Assembly: GCF_014873765.1 (NCBI RefSeq)
Contig: NZ_JADBGG010000020.1
Span: 25,751-89,750 of the forward strand
DNA from: Desulfomicrobium macestii
GTDB lineage: Bacteria > Desulfobacterota > Desulfovibrionia > Desulfovibrionales > Desulfomicrobiaceae
DNA length: 64,000 nt
Direction of reading: 5' to 3'
This document shows positions 32,388 through 41,115 of the stretch, piece by piece; the stretch's first letter is position 1, and each line of letters opens with the position of its first letter. Under the pieces are notes generated by a model that saw only the letters and a program-made list of their open reading frames with translations, was not told the DNA's origin and made no database searches. Made by a program: the position numbers and the translations under genes.

Positions 32388-32820
32388 AAACAACCTCCAT
32401 GAAGTAAGTGTTACAAAGTGATGGCTTTTCTAATGGAAATAACCAAAAAAAGAAAGTTATTTTAGGTGCGTGCACGCTTTTCGACGAAATTGCGGGTCCC
32501 GCGAAAGAACTTCGTGATTCAGCACCTTTAGCCCTGAATTGATTGTGCAATCATTATGCCTGAACGACACGAAGGCGAGATGCGGTCCCTGAGAGTGCGC
32601 CAATGTTTGACAATCCGGATGGATTGGTATTTTTGAAAAAGGGCAGGTGGGTATTTACTTGGGGGCTCGATGTCGAAATTGTCAAAACAAAGAGCGCCCC
32701 TGCGTGGTATATTTACATATTTGTGCAAAAGGCCGGGCTTGATGCGAGGAAGAAAACCTTGCCAAAGGGCAGGGGGGGACTTAGAAACCATGGTCCTGTT
32801 CAACGAGCCGGGAGGTGTCC
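32388..32820. other. Divergent intergenic region (livK / gmhA)
   Basis: 433 bases without a supported gene. On the minus strand, TAAAAT (complement of 32459-32464) with the perfect palindrome GCGTGCACGC (32468-32477) beside it is a possible livK -10 region and operator. On the plus strand, a perfect TTGACA (32607-32612) has TATTTT only 15 bases further on, a weak promoter candidate for gmhA. ORFs of 60-90 codons here lack ribosome sites. Confidence 0.4.
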
Positions 32821-33444
32821 ATGACGGAGCGGGTGCACAAGATCATAACGGACCATGCGCATGAAGGCGCCGTGCTGCGCAAGACCTTTTTTGCCGACAA
32901 TGCCGCCCAGGTGGCCGAAGTGGCCCGGGCCATGGCTCTCAGCCTCACGGCCGGCGGAAAGATCCTTTTCTGCGGCAACGGCGGCAGCGCCGCCGATGCG
33001 CAGCATTTCGCGGCCGAGCTGGTCAACCGCTTTATGATGGAGCGGCCTCCGTTGCCGGCCATCGCCCTGACCACGGACACCTCGGCCCTGACCGCCATCG
33101 GCAACGACTATTCGTTCGACCGGATTTTCAGCAAGCAGGTCCAGGCCCTGGGGCGCCCAGGGGACGTGCTGATCGGCATCTCCACCTCGGGTCGCAGCGC
33201 CAACGTCAACGAGGCGCTGCGCGTGGGCCTGGAGAACGGGCTGGTCACGGTGGGTCTTGGCGGAGGCGGCGGCGGAGCCATGCTCGCTCACTGTCATCAC
33301 GCCCTCATCGTACCGGACACGCGGACGCCCCTGGTCCAGGAAATTCACGGAGCCATCGGCCACCTTCTGTGCGGTCTGGTGGACTATTATCTGTTTGAAG
33401 CGGTTGCGGAGCTCGAACCTTTCCTGGGTTCGGAGCAACCATAA
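32821..33444 (+). CDS. gmhA: Sedoheptulose-7-phosphate isomerase
   Basis: 207 residues; ATG at 32821 with GGGAGG five bases upstream. SIS-domain protein: ILFCGNGGSAADAQHFAAELVNRF, LTTDTSALTAIGNDYSFDRIF and GISTSGRSANVNEAL carry the phosphosugar-binding loops, and the C-terminal VQEIHGAIGHLLC supplies the conserved His. It makes D-glycero-D-manno-heptose 7-phosphate for lipopolysaccharide core. A glycine run (GLGGGGGGAM) replaces the usual loop before the last strand. Confidence 0.92.
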   Translation: MTERVHKIITDHAHEGAVLRKTFFADNAAQVAEVARAMALSLTAGGKILFCGNGGSAADAQHFAAELVNRFMMERPPLPAIALTTDTSALTAIGNDYSFDRIFSKQVQALGRPGDVLIGISTSGRSANVNEALRVGLENGLVTVGLGGGGGGAMLAHCHHALIVPDTRTPLVQEIHGAIGHLLCGLVDYYLFEAVAELEPFLGSEQP

Positions 33445-33453
33445 GGAGGAAAC

Positions 33454-33696
33454 ATGCCCATCTTCGAATATGTATGCAATTCCTGTCACAAGGAATTCGA
33501 GGAAATCGTTCTCGGCGGGGAGCAGCCCGTCTGTCCGACCTGCGGCGCCGCGGACACGACCAAGCTCATTTCGCGTGGCGTGTTCCGGACCGGAGGCCCC
33601 ATCGTCATGGGCTCTCCCTCTGCCAGCGCCATCACCACCAGAGGCAAGAGCGGTTGCGGTACCTGCTCCGGCGGCAATTGTTCCAGCTGCGGCTAA
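33454..33696 (+). CDS. FmdB-family zinc ribbon protein
   Basis: 80 residues. The N-terminus MPIFEYVCNSCHKEFEEIV and PVCPTCGAADTTKLISRG form the FmdB zinc ribbon (two CxxC pairs at about 8/11 and 27/30). A low-complexity tail ends in cysteines and glycines (CGTCSGGNCSSCG). These are putative regulators named for amide-inducible genes; function unknown. It lies 9 bases after gmhA and 21 before hemC. Confidence 0.88.
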   Translation: MPIFEYVCNSCHKEFEEIVLGGEQPVCPTCGAADTTKLISRGVFRTGGPIVMGSPSASAITTRGKSGCGTCSGGNCSSCG

Positions 33697-33717
33697 AATC
33701 CTAAGGATCCATTCTTG

Positions 33718-34653
33718 ATGAACACCATTCGCATCGCCACCCGTGGCAGCAAGTTGGCCCTGTGGCAGGCTCATCACATTTCCGGTCTGCTTCGTGCCCA
33801 GTATCCGGGCATGACCGTCGAGCTCAACATCATTAAGACCAAGGGCGACAAGATCCTTGATGTGCCCCTGGCCAAGATCGGCGGCAAGGGCCTTTTCGTG
33901 AAGGAAATCGAGGAAGCCCTCCTGGCCGGCGAGGCCGACATCGCCGTGCATTCCATGAAGGACGTGCCGGCGCAGCTGCCCGAGGGTCTCAAGCTCGGCA
34001 TCATCCCCGAGCGCGAAGTGCCTACCGACTCCTTCCTGAGCGTCAACTACCCTGACATCGCGTCGCTTCCGGCCGGAGCCCGGGTCGGGACCAGCAGCCT
34101 GCGCCGCCAGACCCAGCTCATGGGTTTGCGCCGGGACCTGTGCATCCTCTCCCTGCGCGGTAATCTGGACACGCGGGTGGGCAAGCTCATGGCCGATGAA
34201 TTCGACGCCATCATCGTGGCCACGGCGGGCATGAACCGCCTCGAACTCTCCGCTCCGCACATGCAGGAGCTGGCCCCGCCCATGTTCTATCCGGCAGTGG
34301 CCCAGGGGGCGCTTGGCATCGAGTACCGCGCCGACCGGCCGCAGCTGGACGAGCTTCTGGCCTTTCTGGACCATGCGCCTTCCAAGGTCTGCGTGGAGGC
34401 GGAGCGGTCTTTTCTGTTCGGTCTGGACGGAGGCTGCCAGGTGCCCATCGCCGGCTACGCGACCCTCAGCGGCTCGGAGCTCACCCTCACGGGCCTGGTG
34501 GCCGATCTCTGCGGCGAGCGGGTCATCCGCCGCCAGGCAACGGCTCCGGCAGACGCGGCCGTCGCCCTTGGCGCGGATGTGGCACGGGCCGTGCTGGCCG
34601 CCGGCGGCAAGGATATTCTCGACGAGGTCTACCGGAGCGGCGCGGCGGTCTGA
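33718..34653 (+). CDS. hemC: Hydroxymethylbilane synthase
   Basis: 311 residues from the ATG at 33718 (AAGGA upstream). Polymerises four porphobilinogens into hydroxymethylbilane. Motifs: [75 protein letters not shown] and the dipyrromethane-cofactor cysteine about residue 240 in [11 protein letters not shown]. Supplies siroheme, heme and cobamide pathways important to sulfate reducers. Confidence 0.96.
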   Translation: MNTIRIATRGSKLALWQAHHISGLLRAQYPGMTVELNIIKTKGDKILDVPLAKIGGKGLFVKEIEEALLAGEADIAVHSMKDVPAQLPEGLKLGIIPEREVPTDSFLSVNYPDIASLPAGARVGTSSLRRQTQLMGLRRDLCILSLRGNLDTRVGKLMADEFDAIIVATAGMNRLELSAPHMQELAPPMFYPAVAQGALGIEYRADRPQLDELLAFLDHAPSKVCVEAERSFLFGLDGGCQVPIAGYATLSGSELTLTGLVADLCGERVIRRQATAPADAAVALGADVARAVLAAGGKDILDEVYRSGAAV

Positions 34654-34680
34654 GTCGGATCCTGATCTGGAGTGCAACGA

Positions 34681-34713
34681 AAAAGGGCAGGCGGTTTTTC
34701 CGCCCGCCCTTTT
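34681..34713. terminator. Bidirectional terminator (hemC / cobT)
   Basis: AAAAGGGCAGGCGG pairs with CCGCCCGCCCTTTT around TTTTT, with one mismatch. The A/T flanks give a T-run in both directions, fitting the convergent genes. Confidence 0.88.
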
Positions 34714-34745
34714 GACATTTCGGGCAGGGTCATGGCTGCTCGTCG

Positions 34746-35804
34746 CTATTCTCCGCTGTGTACGCCGGCCGCCGAGAACGTGGCCATGTCGGTGTAGAGG
34801 TTGGCCGCGCTGCGCAGGATGAACACGGCCATGGCCGCGCCGGTGCCTTCGCCGAGGCGCATGTCCAGGTGCAGGAGCGGGGCGGCCTCCAGCCGCTGCA
34901 TGACGGCGGCGAACCCGGGTTCTGCCGAGGCGTGGGAAAAGAAGGCGTATTCGGCCACCAGCGGGCAGATGGCGCGGGCCGCGACATAGGCGCTGGACGA
35001 GATGAATCCGTCGATGACCAGAGGCATGCCAAGGCTCGCTCCGCCAAGGATCATGCCGGCCAGGGTCGCGATTTCAAATCCTCCGAGGCTGGCCAGGATA
35101 TCGATGGGGTCGGCCTTGGCGATGGTGGGGGCATGCAGGGCCAGGGCCTTTTCGATGACCGCGATCTTGTGGCGCACCCCTTCGGCCCCAAGGCCCGTGC
35201 CGGGGCCGGTGATGGCGGCGGGGGGCAGGTCCAGGCAGGCGCAGAAGAGGGCCGTGGCCGGGGTTGTGTTGGCGATGCCCATCTCTCCGGTGCCGAGGGT
35301 CACGATGCCGTCCGCGTGCGCGGCCTTGGCCAGGGCGATCCCGTTCTCCAGGGCTCTTACGCATTCCTCACGGCTCATGGCCGCCTCTGTGCTCAGATCC
35401 CTGGTGCCGGGCGCGACCTTGCACTGGACGAGGGCAGGGTGTTCGGGGAACCTGCCGCCCAGGCAGCCCGCATCCACGACCTTGAGGTCCACATCCGCGG
35501 TGCGGGTCAGCACGTTGATGGCCGCGCCGTTCATGACGAAATTGGTGACCATCTGCCGCGTCACTTCCTGGGGGAAGAGGCTCACGCCCTGGGCGGCCAC
35601 TCCGTGATCCCCGGCGCAGGTGTAGATGCGGGCCGGGTCGACCCTGGGCGCTTCGCCACCGGCCATGGCCACCAGTCGGCAGGCGACCCGCTCCAGGACA
35701 CCGAGGCTGCCTTTGGGTTTTGTCTGGGAATCGAGGTGGGCCTGGGCTTTTTGGAAGAATGCGCGGTCAAGGGGGCGGATCTTGGCGATGGTGGACTGAA
35801 GCAT
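34746..35804 (-). CDS. cobT: Nicotinate-nucleotide:dimethylbenzimidazole phosphoribosyltransferase
   Basis: 352 residues, the usual CobT length. Motifs: TKPKGSLGVLERVACRLV, AGDHGVAAQGVSLFPQEVTRQMV, NGAAINVLTR, TGEMGIANTTPATALF, GPGTGLGAEGVRHKI and LLHLDMRLGEGTGAAMA containing the catalytic glutamate. It activates the lower-ligand base for cobamide assembly. It stands alone on the minus strand; no B12 riboswitch is visible in the 65 bases upstream. Confidence 0.95.
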   Translation of the reverse strand: MLQSTIAKIRPLDRAFFQKAQAHLDSQTKPKGSLGVLERVACRLVAMAGGEAPRVDPARIYTCAGDHGVAAQGVSLFPQEVTRQMVTNFVMNGAAINVLTRTADVDLKVVDAGCLGGRFPEHPALVQCKVAPGTRDLSTEAAMSREECVRALENGIALAKAAHADGIVTLGTGEMGIANTTPATALFCACLDLPPAAITGPGTGLGAEGVRHKIAVIEKALALHAPTIAKADPIDILASLGGFEIATLAGMILGGASLGMPLVIDGFISSSAYVAARAICPLVAEYAFFSHASAEPGFAAVMQRLEAAPLLHLDMRLGEGTGAAMAVFILRSAANLYTDMATFSAAGVHSGE

Positions 35805-35881
35805 GGATATGAAGCCTCCGGAATTTCACGTTATTTTGATGCGAATTATCGCGTTCAAAGGGCTACAGGATGGAGAAAACG

Positions 35882-36328
35882 ATGACAAGAACGGATTTGA
35901 AGGACTACGGCCCCATTTTGGTCAGTGCCTGTCTGCTCGGGATCTATTGCCGCTATGACGGACGCTGCGAGACGGACGAGAGGGTCATGGCCCTGTCAGA
36001 GGGTCATGTCCTGATCCCTGTCTGTCCGGAACAGCTGGGCGGTCTGCCCACGCCGCGTTCGGCCGTGGAGCTGCTCGACGGCCGGGCCGTGACCAGGGAC
36101 GGGGCCGACCTGACCGAGGCCTTCGAACGCGGTGTCCTGCAGGTAGAGCGAGTGGCCCGGCTGACCGGGGCCCGGGCGGCCGTTTTGCAGCCTCGATCGC
36201 CGAGCTGCGGGCGGGACATCATTTATGACGGCACCTTTTCCGGCCGACGCATCGAGGGGGACGGCGCCCTTACGCAGTCTCTGCGGGCGCAGGGTTTTTT
36301 GCTGCTCGTGCCCGACGAACTTGATTGA
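35882..36328 (+). CDS. DUF523 family protein
   Basis: 148 residues; start placed at ATG 35882 (GGAG six bases upstream) instead of the ATG at 35870. Family signatures are VSACLLGIYCRYDGRCE, IPVCPEQLGGLPTPR and LQPRSPSCGRDIIYDGTFSG. Conserved cysteines (SACLLG, PVCPEQ, SPSCG) suggest metal binding. Function unknown. Confidence 0.88.
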   Translation: MTRTDLKDYGPILVSACLLGIYCRYDGRCETDERVMALSEGHVLIPVCPEQLGGLPTPRSAVELLDGRAVTRDGADLTEAFERGVLQVERVARLTGARAAVLQPRSPSCGRDIIYDGTFSGRRIEGDGALTQSLRAQGFLLLVPDELD

Positions 36329-36397
36329 CCCGCGCTCTTTTCTTTTGTCACGGATGAATTAACAATACTGGAATCATCCGGATGAACGGAGGGAGCA

Positions 36398-36718
36398 ATG
36401 ACAAGCACGGCAAACAGGCGCGAATTCGAGCGTCAGCGAAAAGAGGTGAGGGTGAGGTACAGTCTGCTCGGCAGCGAGGAATACAGCGATGCCCGGCTCG
36501 TGGACGTGAGCGAGGGGGGGCTTTGCATGGAGACCAGCACGCCGCTCAGGACCGGCACCCAGATCTATGTACAGCTTTTGAACATCAATCCCGAAATTTC
36601 GGGGCTGGCCGCGCACAGGACCTCCCACGGCAGGGTGCGCTGGACCAGGGATTTGGGCTGTTTGGAGCAAACCCGTTTCGGGATCGGGGTGCAGTACACG
36701 CATCCTGTCTGTCACTGA
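36398..36718 (+). CDS. PilZ domain protein
   Basis: 106 residues with GGAGGG upstream. The basic N-terminal motif REFERQRKEVRVRYS and DVSEGGLCME match the RxxxR and DxSxxG cyclic-di-GMP contacts. VRWTRDLGCLEQTRFGIGVQY is the last strands. It is the second stand-alone PilZ protein in the window and resembles the first in layout. Confidence 0.8.
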   Translation: MTSTANRREFERQRKEVRVRYSLLGSEEYSDARLVDVSEGGLCMETSTPLRTGTQIYVQLLNINPEISGLAAHRTSHGRVRWTRDLGCLEQTRFGIGVQYTHPVCH

Positions 36719-36739
36719 TGAACGCAAGCAGGAAGAAGC

Positions 36740-37075
36740 ATGTCCGCATTTGAACAGGAGCTTGAGGCGACCGGGGAACTGTTGAAGAATGAGAAAATTT
36801 CCAAGGAGTTGGCGCGGGCTCATGCCAGATCTCTGGCCTGGTTCAGACAGAACCTGGCCGAGCTTGAAGCGGCGGGCTGGAGCGTTGACGAGCTGTACCG
36901 CATCGGCACCCTGTCGTTTCCCTATTCGGAGTGGGGGCCGGGCTGGCTGACCTTGTGGAACAATGAAAAATGTTCGCCCCGGCTGGGTCGTCGGGGCGAG
37001 ATAGAGTTCGTCCTGCACGAGGCGGGTGGGGACGTTGTACAATCCTGCCGCCTCGACAAGAGTTATTTGTCCTGA
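36740..37075 (+). CDS. Hypothetical protein, 111 residues
   Basis: ATG with AGGAAG upstream, 21 bases after the PilZ gene, so probably cotranscribed. Charged helical N-terminal half (ATGELLKNEKISKELARAHA), then aromatic segments (FPYSEWGPGWLTLW) and a short C-terminus. No family recognised. Its stop codon is one base from the stop of the convergent gene. Confidence 0.6.
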   Translation: MSAFEQELEATGELLKNEKISKELARAHARSLAWFRQNLAELEAAGWSVDELYRIGTLSFPYSEWGPGWLTLWNNEKCSPRLGRRGEIEFVLHEAGGDVVQSCRLDKSYLS

Positions 37076-37076
37076 C

Positions 37077-38150
37077 TTATTGTCCCTGGCCCAGGGTCTC
37101 GTTGCCCGTCGGCACCGGGTCCACTTCCGGCTGGGGCTCCAGGGCTCGTTCCTGCACGGCTTCCGCCGTCCTGACCAGAAGATCTCCGGCCTTGGCCACG
37201 CCGGCCATTGATGCCGGGTCATCCAGACTGCGCCGGTGCACCCATTGCGCCATGTAGATCAGCTCAGAGGCGTCCATGCCCTGCGGGTTCGAAGCGCTGA
37301 CGATGGCTTGCAGGAGACGCTGGCGCGAGATCTCGCGGGTCTGAATGGTGGTCTTGATGCGGGCGCTGGCCTCGTTTCTGGCCGAGATGGTAGCCTCTTC
37401 CCCCTGCATGTTCCAGAAGGCCAGGTGCGCCTGGCTGACACTCTCCATATCCTCAAGATATTTCGTGACCAAAAGCCGGATCGAGTCCGTTCTGGCCAGG
37501 CTGCTCATGGTCTTGCCGATGGTTTTCAGCCGCGCCGCCAGCAGCGTCAGCATTTCCTTGCGCTGGGCCTCGCTCACGACGGCCATCTGTCCTGAAGGCA
37601 GGGTGTAGGTGGTAGATTGCAGCGCCCGCTCCAGGCTGTCCAGAAAGAGCGGCGTGTATGCCGCGTGCAGAAAATCGAGCACGGGCTCCTTGAGCACGTG
37701 GGTGAAGATGACCTTGCGCGCTCCCAGCGTATCGGCCGGATCGACGTTCAATCCGTTGAAATCGACTCCGTAGCGAATGTTCACGGACTTGACGTTGAGA
37801 TCGAAACGTCCCTCGGCTCCCGGATTCTTCTTGGTCCCGCCCGGCAGATAGCGGTCGACCAGATAGCGGCTCATATCCTCGATGAAGTCATGGCGCACGA
37901 TCTCGTCGGCCGGGAAGGCAGGCGCGGTGGCATTGCCTTCTGCGGTGGCGTTGTCTTCAGGCGTGGTGACGGTCGCGTTGACGGGTTCCTGCACGGCAAC
38001 CACGGGGGCCGGCTGTCCTGTGCCTACCTGCCAGCGCTGCGGGGCCACTTCCGTGGCGACCGGTTTCGGAAAAAAACGGTCGCGGTTCTGCATGAACCAG
38101 TAGCCGCCGGCCAGAGCCAGAATGAAAGCGATGGCGAGAATACGTTTCAT
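37077..38150 (-). CDS. Membrane-anchored periplasmic protein, 357 residues
   Basis: An N-terminal helix (MKRILAIAFILALAGGYWFM) anchors the protein or acts as signal. A Pro/Ala/Thr/Asn-rich linker (about 25-85) leads to a mostly helical domain (YLVDRYLPGGTKKNPGA; HVLKEPVLDFLHAAYTPLFLDSLERAL; MLTLLAARLKTIGKTMSSLA). No known motif. It follows the phosphofructokinase gene by 6 bases. Function unknown. Confidence 0.6.
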   Translation of the reverse strand: MKRILAIAFILALAGGYWFMQNRDRFFPKPVATEVAPQRWQVGTGQPAPVVAVQEPVNATVTTPEDNATAEGNATAPAFPADEIVRHDFIEDMSRYLVDRYLPGGTKKNPGAEGRFDLNVKSVNIRYGVDFNGLNVDPADTLGARKVIFTHVLKEPVLDFLHAAYTPLFLDSLERALQSTTYTLPSGQMAVVSEAQRKEMLTLLAARLKTIGKTMSSLARTDSIRLLVTKYLEDMESVSQAHLAFWNMQGEEATISARNEASARIKTTIQTREISRQRLLQAIVSASNPQGMDASELIYMAQWVHRRSLDDPASMAGVAKAGDLLVRTAEAVQERALEPQPEVDPVPTGNETLGQGQ

Positions 38151-38156
38151 GAGCTT

Positions 38157-39470
38157 CTATGCCTTTGTGGCGCAGTTAAACATGGATTGGGGTTGTCCGG
38201 TGGATTCCATGACCGATCTCCAGTAGTTGGAGTAGATGTTGAGCTTGCGCCGCTTGGCGGTGACCAGGGGCAGGGGCAGGTAGAGGTAGCGCTCCTGCAG
38301 TTTGGACACGACCATCCCGGTCTTGCCGGCCATGGCCGCGTGCACGGCATGCTGTCCGAGGAAGCCGCAGTAGATGCGGTCGTTGGAATTGGCCGGGATG
38401 GAGCGGATGATGTAGCTTGGATCGATGTATTTGAGGGTGTAGGGAAAGTCCTCGGCCGCGAAGAATTTTTTTATTTCCGAGCGCAGCACATCGCAGATGT
38501 CGCCCAGGATGGGGTTGCCCGAGAGATCGACCTGGTTGTCGATCCGGCACAGGTCCTGACCGGCCCCTTCGGCCACGACGATGACCGCGTGCTGCCGCTG
38601 CTCCAGGCGGGTTTTGAGCTGAACCAGAAAGCCGTCCGGGCCGTGCAGCTCGAAAGGCGCTTCGGGGACCAGCACGAAATTGACCTCTTTCAAGGCCAGG
38701 CTGGCCTGGGCCGCGATGAAGCCCGACTCCCGGCCCATGAGCTTGACCATGCCGATGCCGCCGGGTGCTCCCAGGGCTTCGATGTGGGCGCAGCGGATGG
38801 CCTCGGTGGCTTTTTCCACGGCCGTGTCGAAACCAAAGGAGCGGGTCACGAAGTTGATGTCGTTGTCGATGGTCTTGGGGATGCCGATGATGGAGATCTT
38901 GAGCCCCCGCCGCAGGACCTCCTCGGTCACGGAGCCGGCCGCCTTCATGGTCCCGTCGCCGCCGATCATGAACAGGACCGAGATGTTCATGCGCTCCAGC
39001 GCGTCCACGATCTCTTCCGGAGCCTGGGGCCCGCGCGAGGAAGACAGGATGGTGCCGCCGAATTCATGGATGTCGCGGACGCTGTCCGGGGTCAGTTCCA
39101 TGATGTCGTGCTTGTATTTGGGGATGAAGCCCTGCAGGCCGTAGCGGATTCCGTAGATTCCGGAGATGTGATAGTTGTGGTGGGCGCTCATGACGATGGC
39201 CCTGATCACGTCGTTGATGCCCGGACACAGCCCGCCGCAGGTCACGATGGCGCATTTGGTCTTGGGCGGATCGAAATAGATTTTTTGCCTGGGTCCCGCC
39301 TCCTCGAATTCATAGACGGTTTTTGACGTCGCGCCGTCGAGGATTTCGCTGGAGAGATAAAGGGGCATCTTGGAACTGTCGTCGATATGGTGGCAGTAGG
39401 GCAAGGGATTGTCGACCTTGCATGGGCCAAGGGTGGGGACGGAAGTATCGATGCGTGGCGCGGTGCCCAT
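38157..39470 (-). CDS. pfkA: ATP-dependent 6-phosphofructokinase
   Basis: 437 residues from the ATG at 39470 (GGAGACGCA upstream). Longer than classic 320-residue PfkA, like the long ATP-type enzymes of spirochaetes and plants. Catalytic motifs: TCGGLCPGINDVIRAIV (nucleotide loop), IGGDGTMKAAG (GGDGT at about 170-174; glycine in place of aspartate points to ATP instead of pyrophosphate), PKTIDNDI with the catalytic Asp, and MGRESGFIAA. It phosphorylates fructose 6-phosphate in glycolysis and agrees with the glucokinase at 49 kb. Confidence 0.9.
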   Translation of the reverse strand: MGTAPRIDTSVPTLGPCKVDNPLPYCHHIDDSSKMPLYLSSEILDGATSKTVYEFEEAGPRQKIYFDPPKTKCAIVTCGGLCPGINDVIRAIVMSAHHNYHISGIYGIRYGLQGFIPKYKHDIMELTPDSVRDIHEFGGTILSSSRGPQAPEEIVDALERMNISVLFMIGGDGTMKAAGSVTEEVLRRGLKISIIGIPKTIDNDINFVTRSFGFDTAVEKATEAIRCAHIEALGAPGGIGMVKLMGRESGFIAAQASLALKEVNFVLVPEAPFELHGPDGFLVQLKTRLEQRQHAVIVVAEGAGQDLCRIDNQVDLSGNPILGDICDVLRSEIKKFFAAEDFPYTLKYIDPSYIIRSIPANSNDRIYCGFLGQHAVHAAMAGKTGMVVSKLQERYLYLPLPLVTAKRRKLNIYSNYWRSVMESTGQPQSMFNCATKA

Positions 39471-39580
39471 TGCGTCTCCATGAGGTTGCGTTCTTGAAAA
39501 GGGCGTTGAAATGAGAAAAGCTTCCTGTTTGTTAAGCCAGGGTGGCCTAAAAAACAAGAAGCGCGGCGAGTTGTAATAAT

Positions 39581-40495
39581 TCAGGAGGAGCGTGCGGTCT
39601 TGAATGCGGGGATGATGTCGGCCAGGGCCGCGTCAAGGTCCGGAAAGGCGAATTCGAATCCAAGGCGCACAAGTGCCTCGGGCTGGCAGCGCTGACCGGT
39701 CAGGAGCATCCCGGCCGCCTCTCCGAGGGCCAGGCGCAGCGCGAAGGCGGGCACGGGAAGAATGGCCGGACGGTCCAGTGCTTTCGCCAGGCTTTCGGTG
39801 AAACGCGCGTTGGTCACGGGTTCCGGAGCGCAGGCGTTGAACGGGCCCGCGGCTTCAGGCGTTTCCAGCAGAAAGCTCATGACCCGCGTCAGATCGTTTA
39901 TGTGAATCCAGGAGAACCACTGCCGCCCGTGTCCGATCCTGCCGCCGAGGCCCAGGGAGAAGGGCGTGATCATCTTGGCCAGCGCGCCGCCATGGCCAAG
40001 AACCACCGAGATGCGCGGGATGACCACCCTGTGTCCGAACTCCCGGGCGTGCAGGGCTTCGGCCTGCCAGGCCTTGCAGACCTCGGCCAGGAAGCCGTTG
40101 CCGCGCGGGGTTTCCTCGGTGCAGACGGCGTCCCCGGCGTCGCCGTAAAAGCCTATGGCGTTGGCGCAGAGCAGTGTCTTGCCCGTGGTGTGGGCCAGGG
40201 CGTCGACAATGTGCCGCGTGCTCAATACCCTGGATTGCAGGACGGCTTCCTTGCCGGTCTTGTTCCAGCGGGTCATGACCGGGCTTCCGGCCAGGTTGAC
40301 CACCGCGTCGTGCTCGCCGACCAGATCCTGCCAGGGGCCCGGCGTGACCGGATCGGCGGTGACAACGCGAATCGGAGGGGAAAATCTGGCCTTTCCGGAG
40401 CGGGCGGCCACGGTAACCTCGTGGCCGCGCTGTGCGAGATGGGGCACAAGGTGCGCCCCAACGAATCCGGTCGCGCCGAAAGCAAGGATCTTCAT
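39581..40495 (-). CDS. TIGR01777-type NAD-dependent epimerase (SDR family)
   Basis: 304 residues. Extended SDR Rossmann start KILAFGATGFVGAHLVPHLAQRGHEV, then VNLAGSPVMTRWN, the catalytic-region phrase ANAIGFYGDAGD, and WIHINDLTRVMSFLLE. The C-terminal part after PEPVTNARFTESLAKAL is the DUF1731-type domain (PAFALRLALGEAAGMLLTGQR). Related to YfcH; substrate unknown. GGAGGC precedes the ATG on the minus strand. Confidence 0.88.
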   Translation of the reverse strand: MKILAFGATGFVGAHLVPHLAQRGHEVTVAARSGKARFSPPIRVVTADPVTPGPWQDLVGEHDAVVNLAGSPVMTRWNKTGKEAVLQSRVLSTRHIVDALAHTTGKTLLCANAIGFYGDAGDAVCTEETPRGNGFLAEVCKAWQAEALHAREFGHRVVIPRISVVLGHGGALAKMITPFSLGLGGRIGHGRQWFSWIHINDLTRVMSFLLETPEAAGPFNACAPEPVTNARFTESLAKALDRPAILPVPAFALRLALGEAAGMLLTGQRCQPEALVRLGFEFAFPDLDAALADIIPAFKTARSS

Positions 40496-40511
40496 GGAAG
40501 CCTCCCGTCCG

Positions 40512-41114
40512 TTACAGCCCGAAGTGTTTCTGAATGTAGCCCGACATGACCGCCTGTGCGTTCTCGTGACATTCCCCGCAGCCGGCGCCGATCTTGGTCA
40601 TGTCCTGCAGTTCCGAGAAGCTTCTGACGCCTTCAAGGACGGCGTGCTCGATGTCCTCGTCCGTGACCTGCATGCACTCGCAGACGATCTTCGCGCTCTG
40701 GGTCTTGATGCGGTCTTCCATGCCGTTCTTGCCGTAATAGTCGTCGATGGCGGCCCTTAGAGCCTTGTCGCCAAGCACCGAGCAGTGCACCTTGTTGTCC
40801 GGCAGTCCGCCCAGCTCTTTCAGGATGTCCTTGGCGGTGATGGCGTAGGCCTGGTCCAGGGTCATGCCAATGACCATCTCGGAGAGGATGGAGGTGCTCG
40901 CGATGGCGCTGGCGCAGCCGTATGTCCGCCACTTGCACTCGGTGATGGTCAGGTCCGCGGGGTCGACCTTTATGTAGACGATCATCTCGTCGCCGCACTT
41001 GATGTTGCCCGTCTGTCCAATGCCGTGAAAGTCCGCCTCGTTGTCCTCGCGCAGGATGTTGCGCGGGTTCATGAAGTGGTCCTTCACCTTGTCCGAATAG
41101 GTCCATTTTGCCAT
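40512..41114 (-). CDS. nifU: NifU-type Fe-S cluster scaffold
   Basis: 200 residues. The N-terminal IscU-like domain has NPRNILREDNEADFHGIGQTG, the scaffold cysteine in YGCASAIASTSILSEMV, and KVHCSVLGDKALRAAI. A [2Fe-2S] Bfd-like domain follows (IVCECMQVTDEDIEHAV ... GAGCGECHE). It lacks the C-terminal thioredoxin-like Nfu domain of full NifU. It lies two bases after nifS. The pair assembles Fe-S clusters for this Fe-S-rich metabolism; not proof of nitrogen fixation. Confidence 0.93.
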   Translation of the reverse strand: MAKWTYSDKVKDHFMNPRNILREDNEADFHGIGQTGNIKCGDEMIVYIKVDPADLTITECKWRTYGCASAIASTSILSEMVIGMTLDQAYAITAKDILKELGGLPDNKVHCSVLGDKALRAAIDDYYGKNGMEDRIKTQSAKIVCECMQVTDEDIEHAVLEGVRSFSELQDMTKIGAGCGECHENAQAVMSGYIQKHFGL

Positions 41115-41115
41115 G

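Noticed and set aside
37617..39326. 569-codon plus-strand ORF opposite pfkA
   Set aside because: Antisense shadow of two real minus-strand genes; no start site or recognisable domain.
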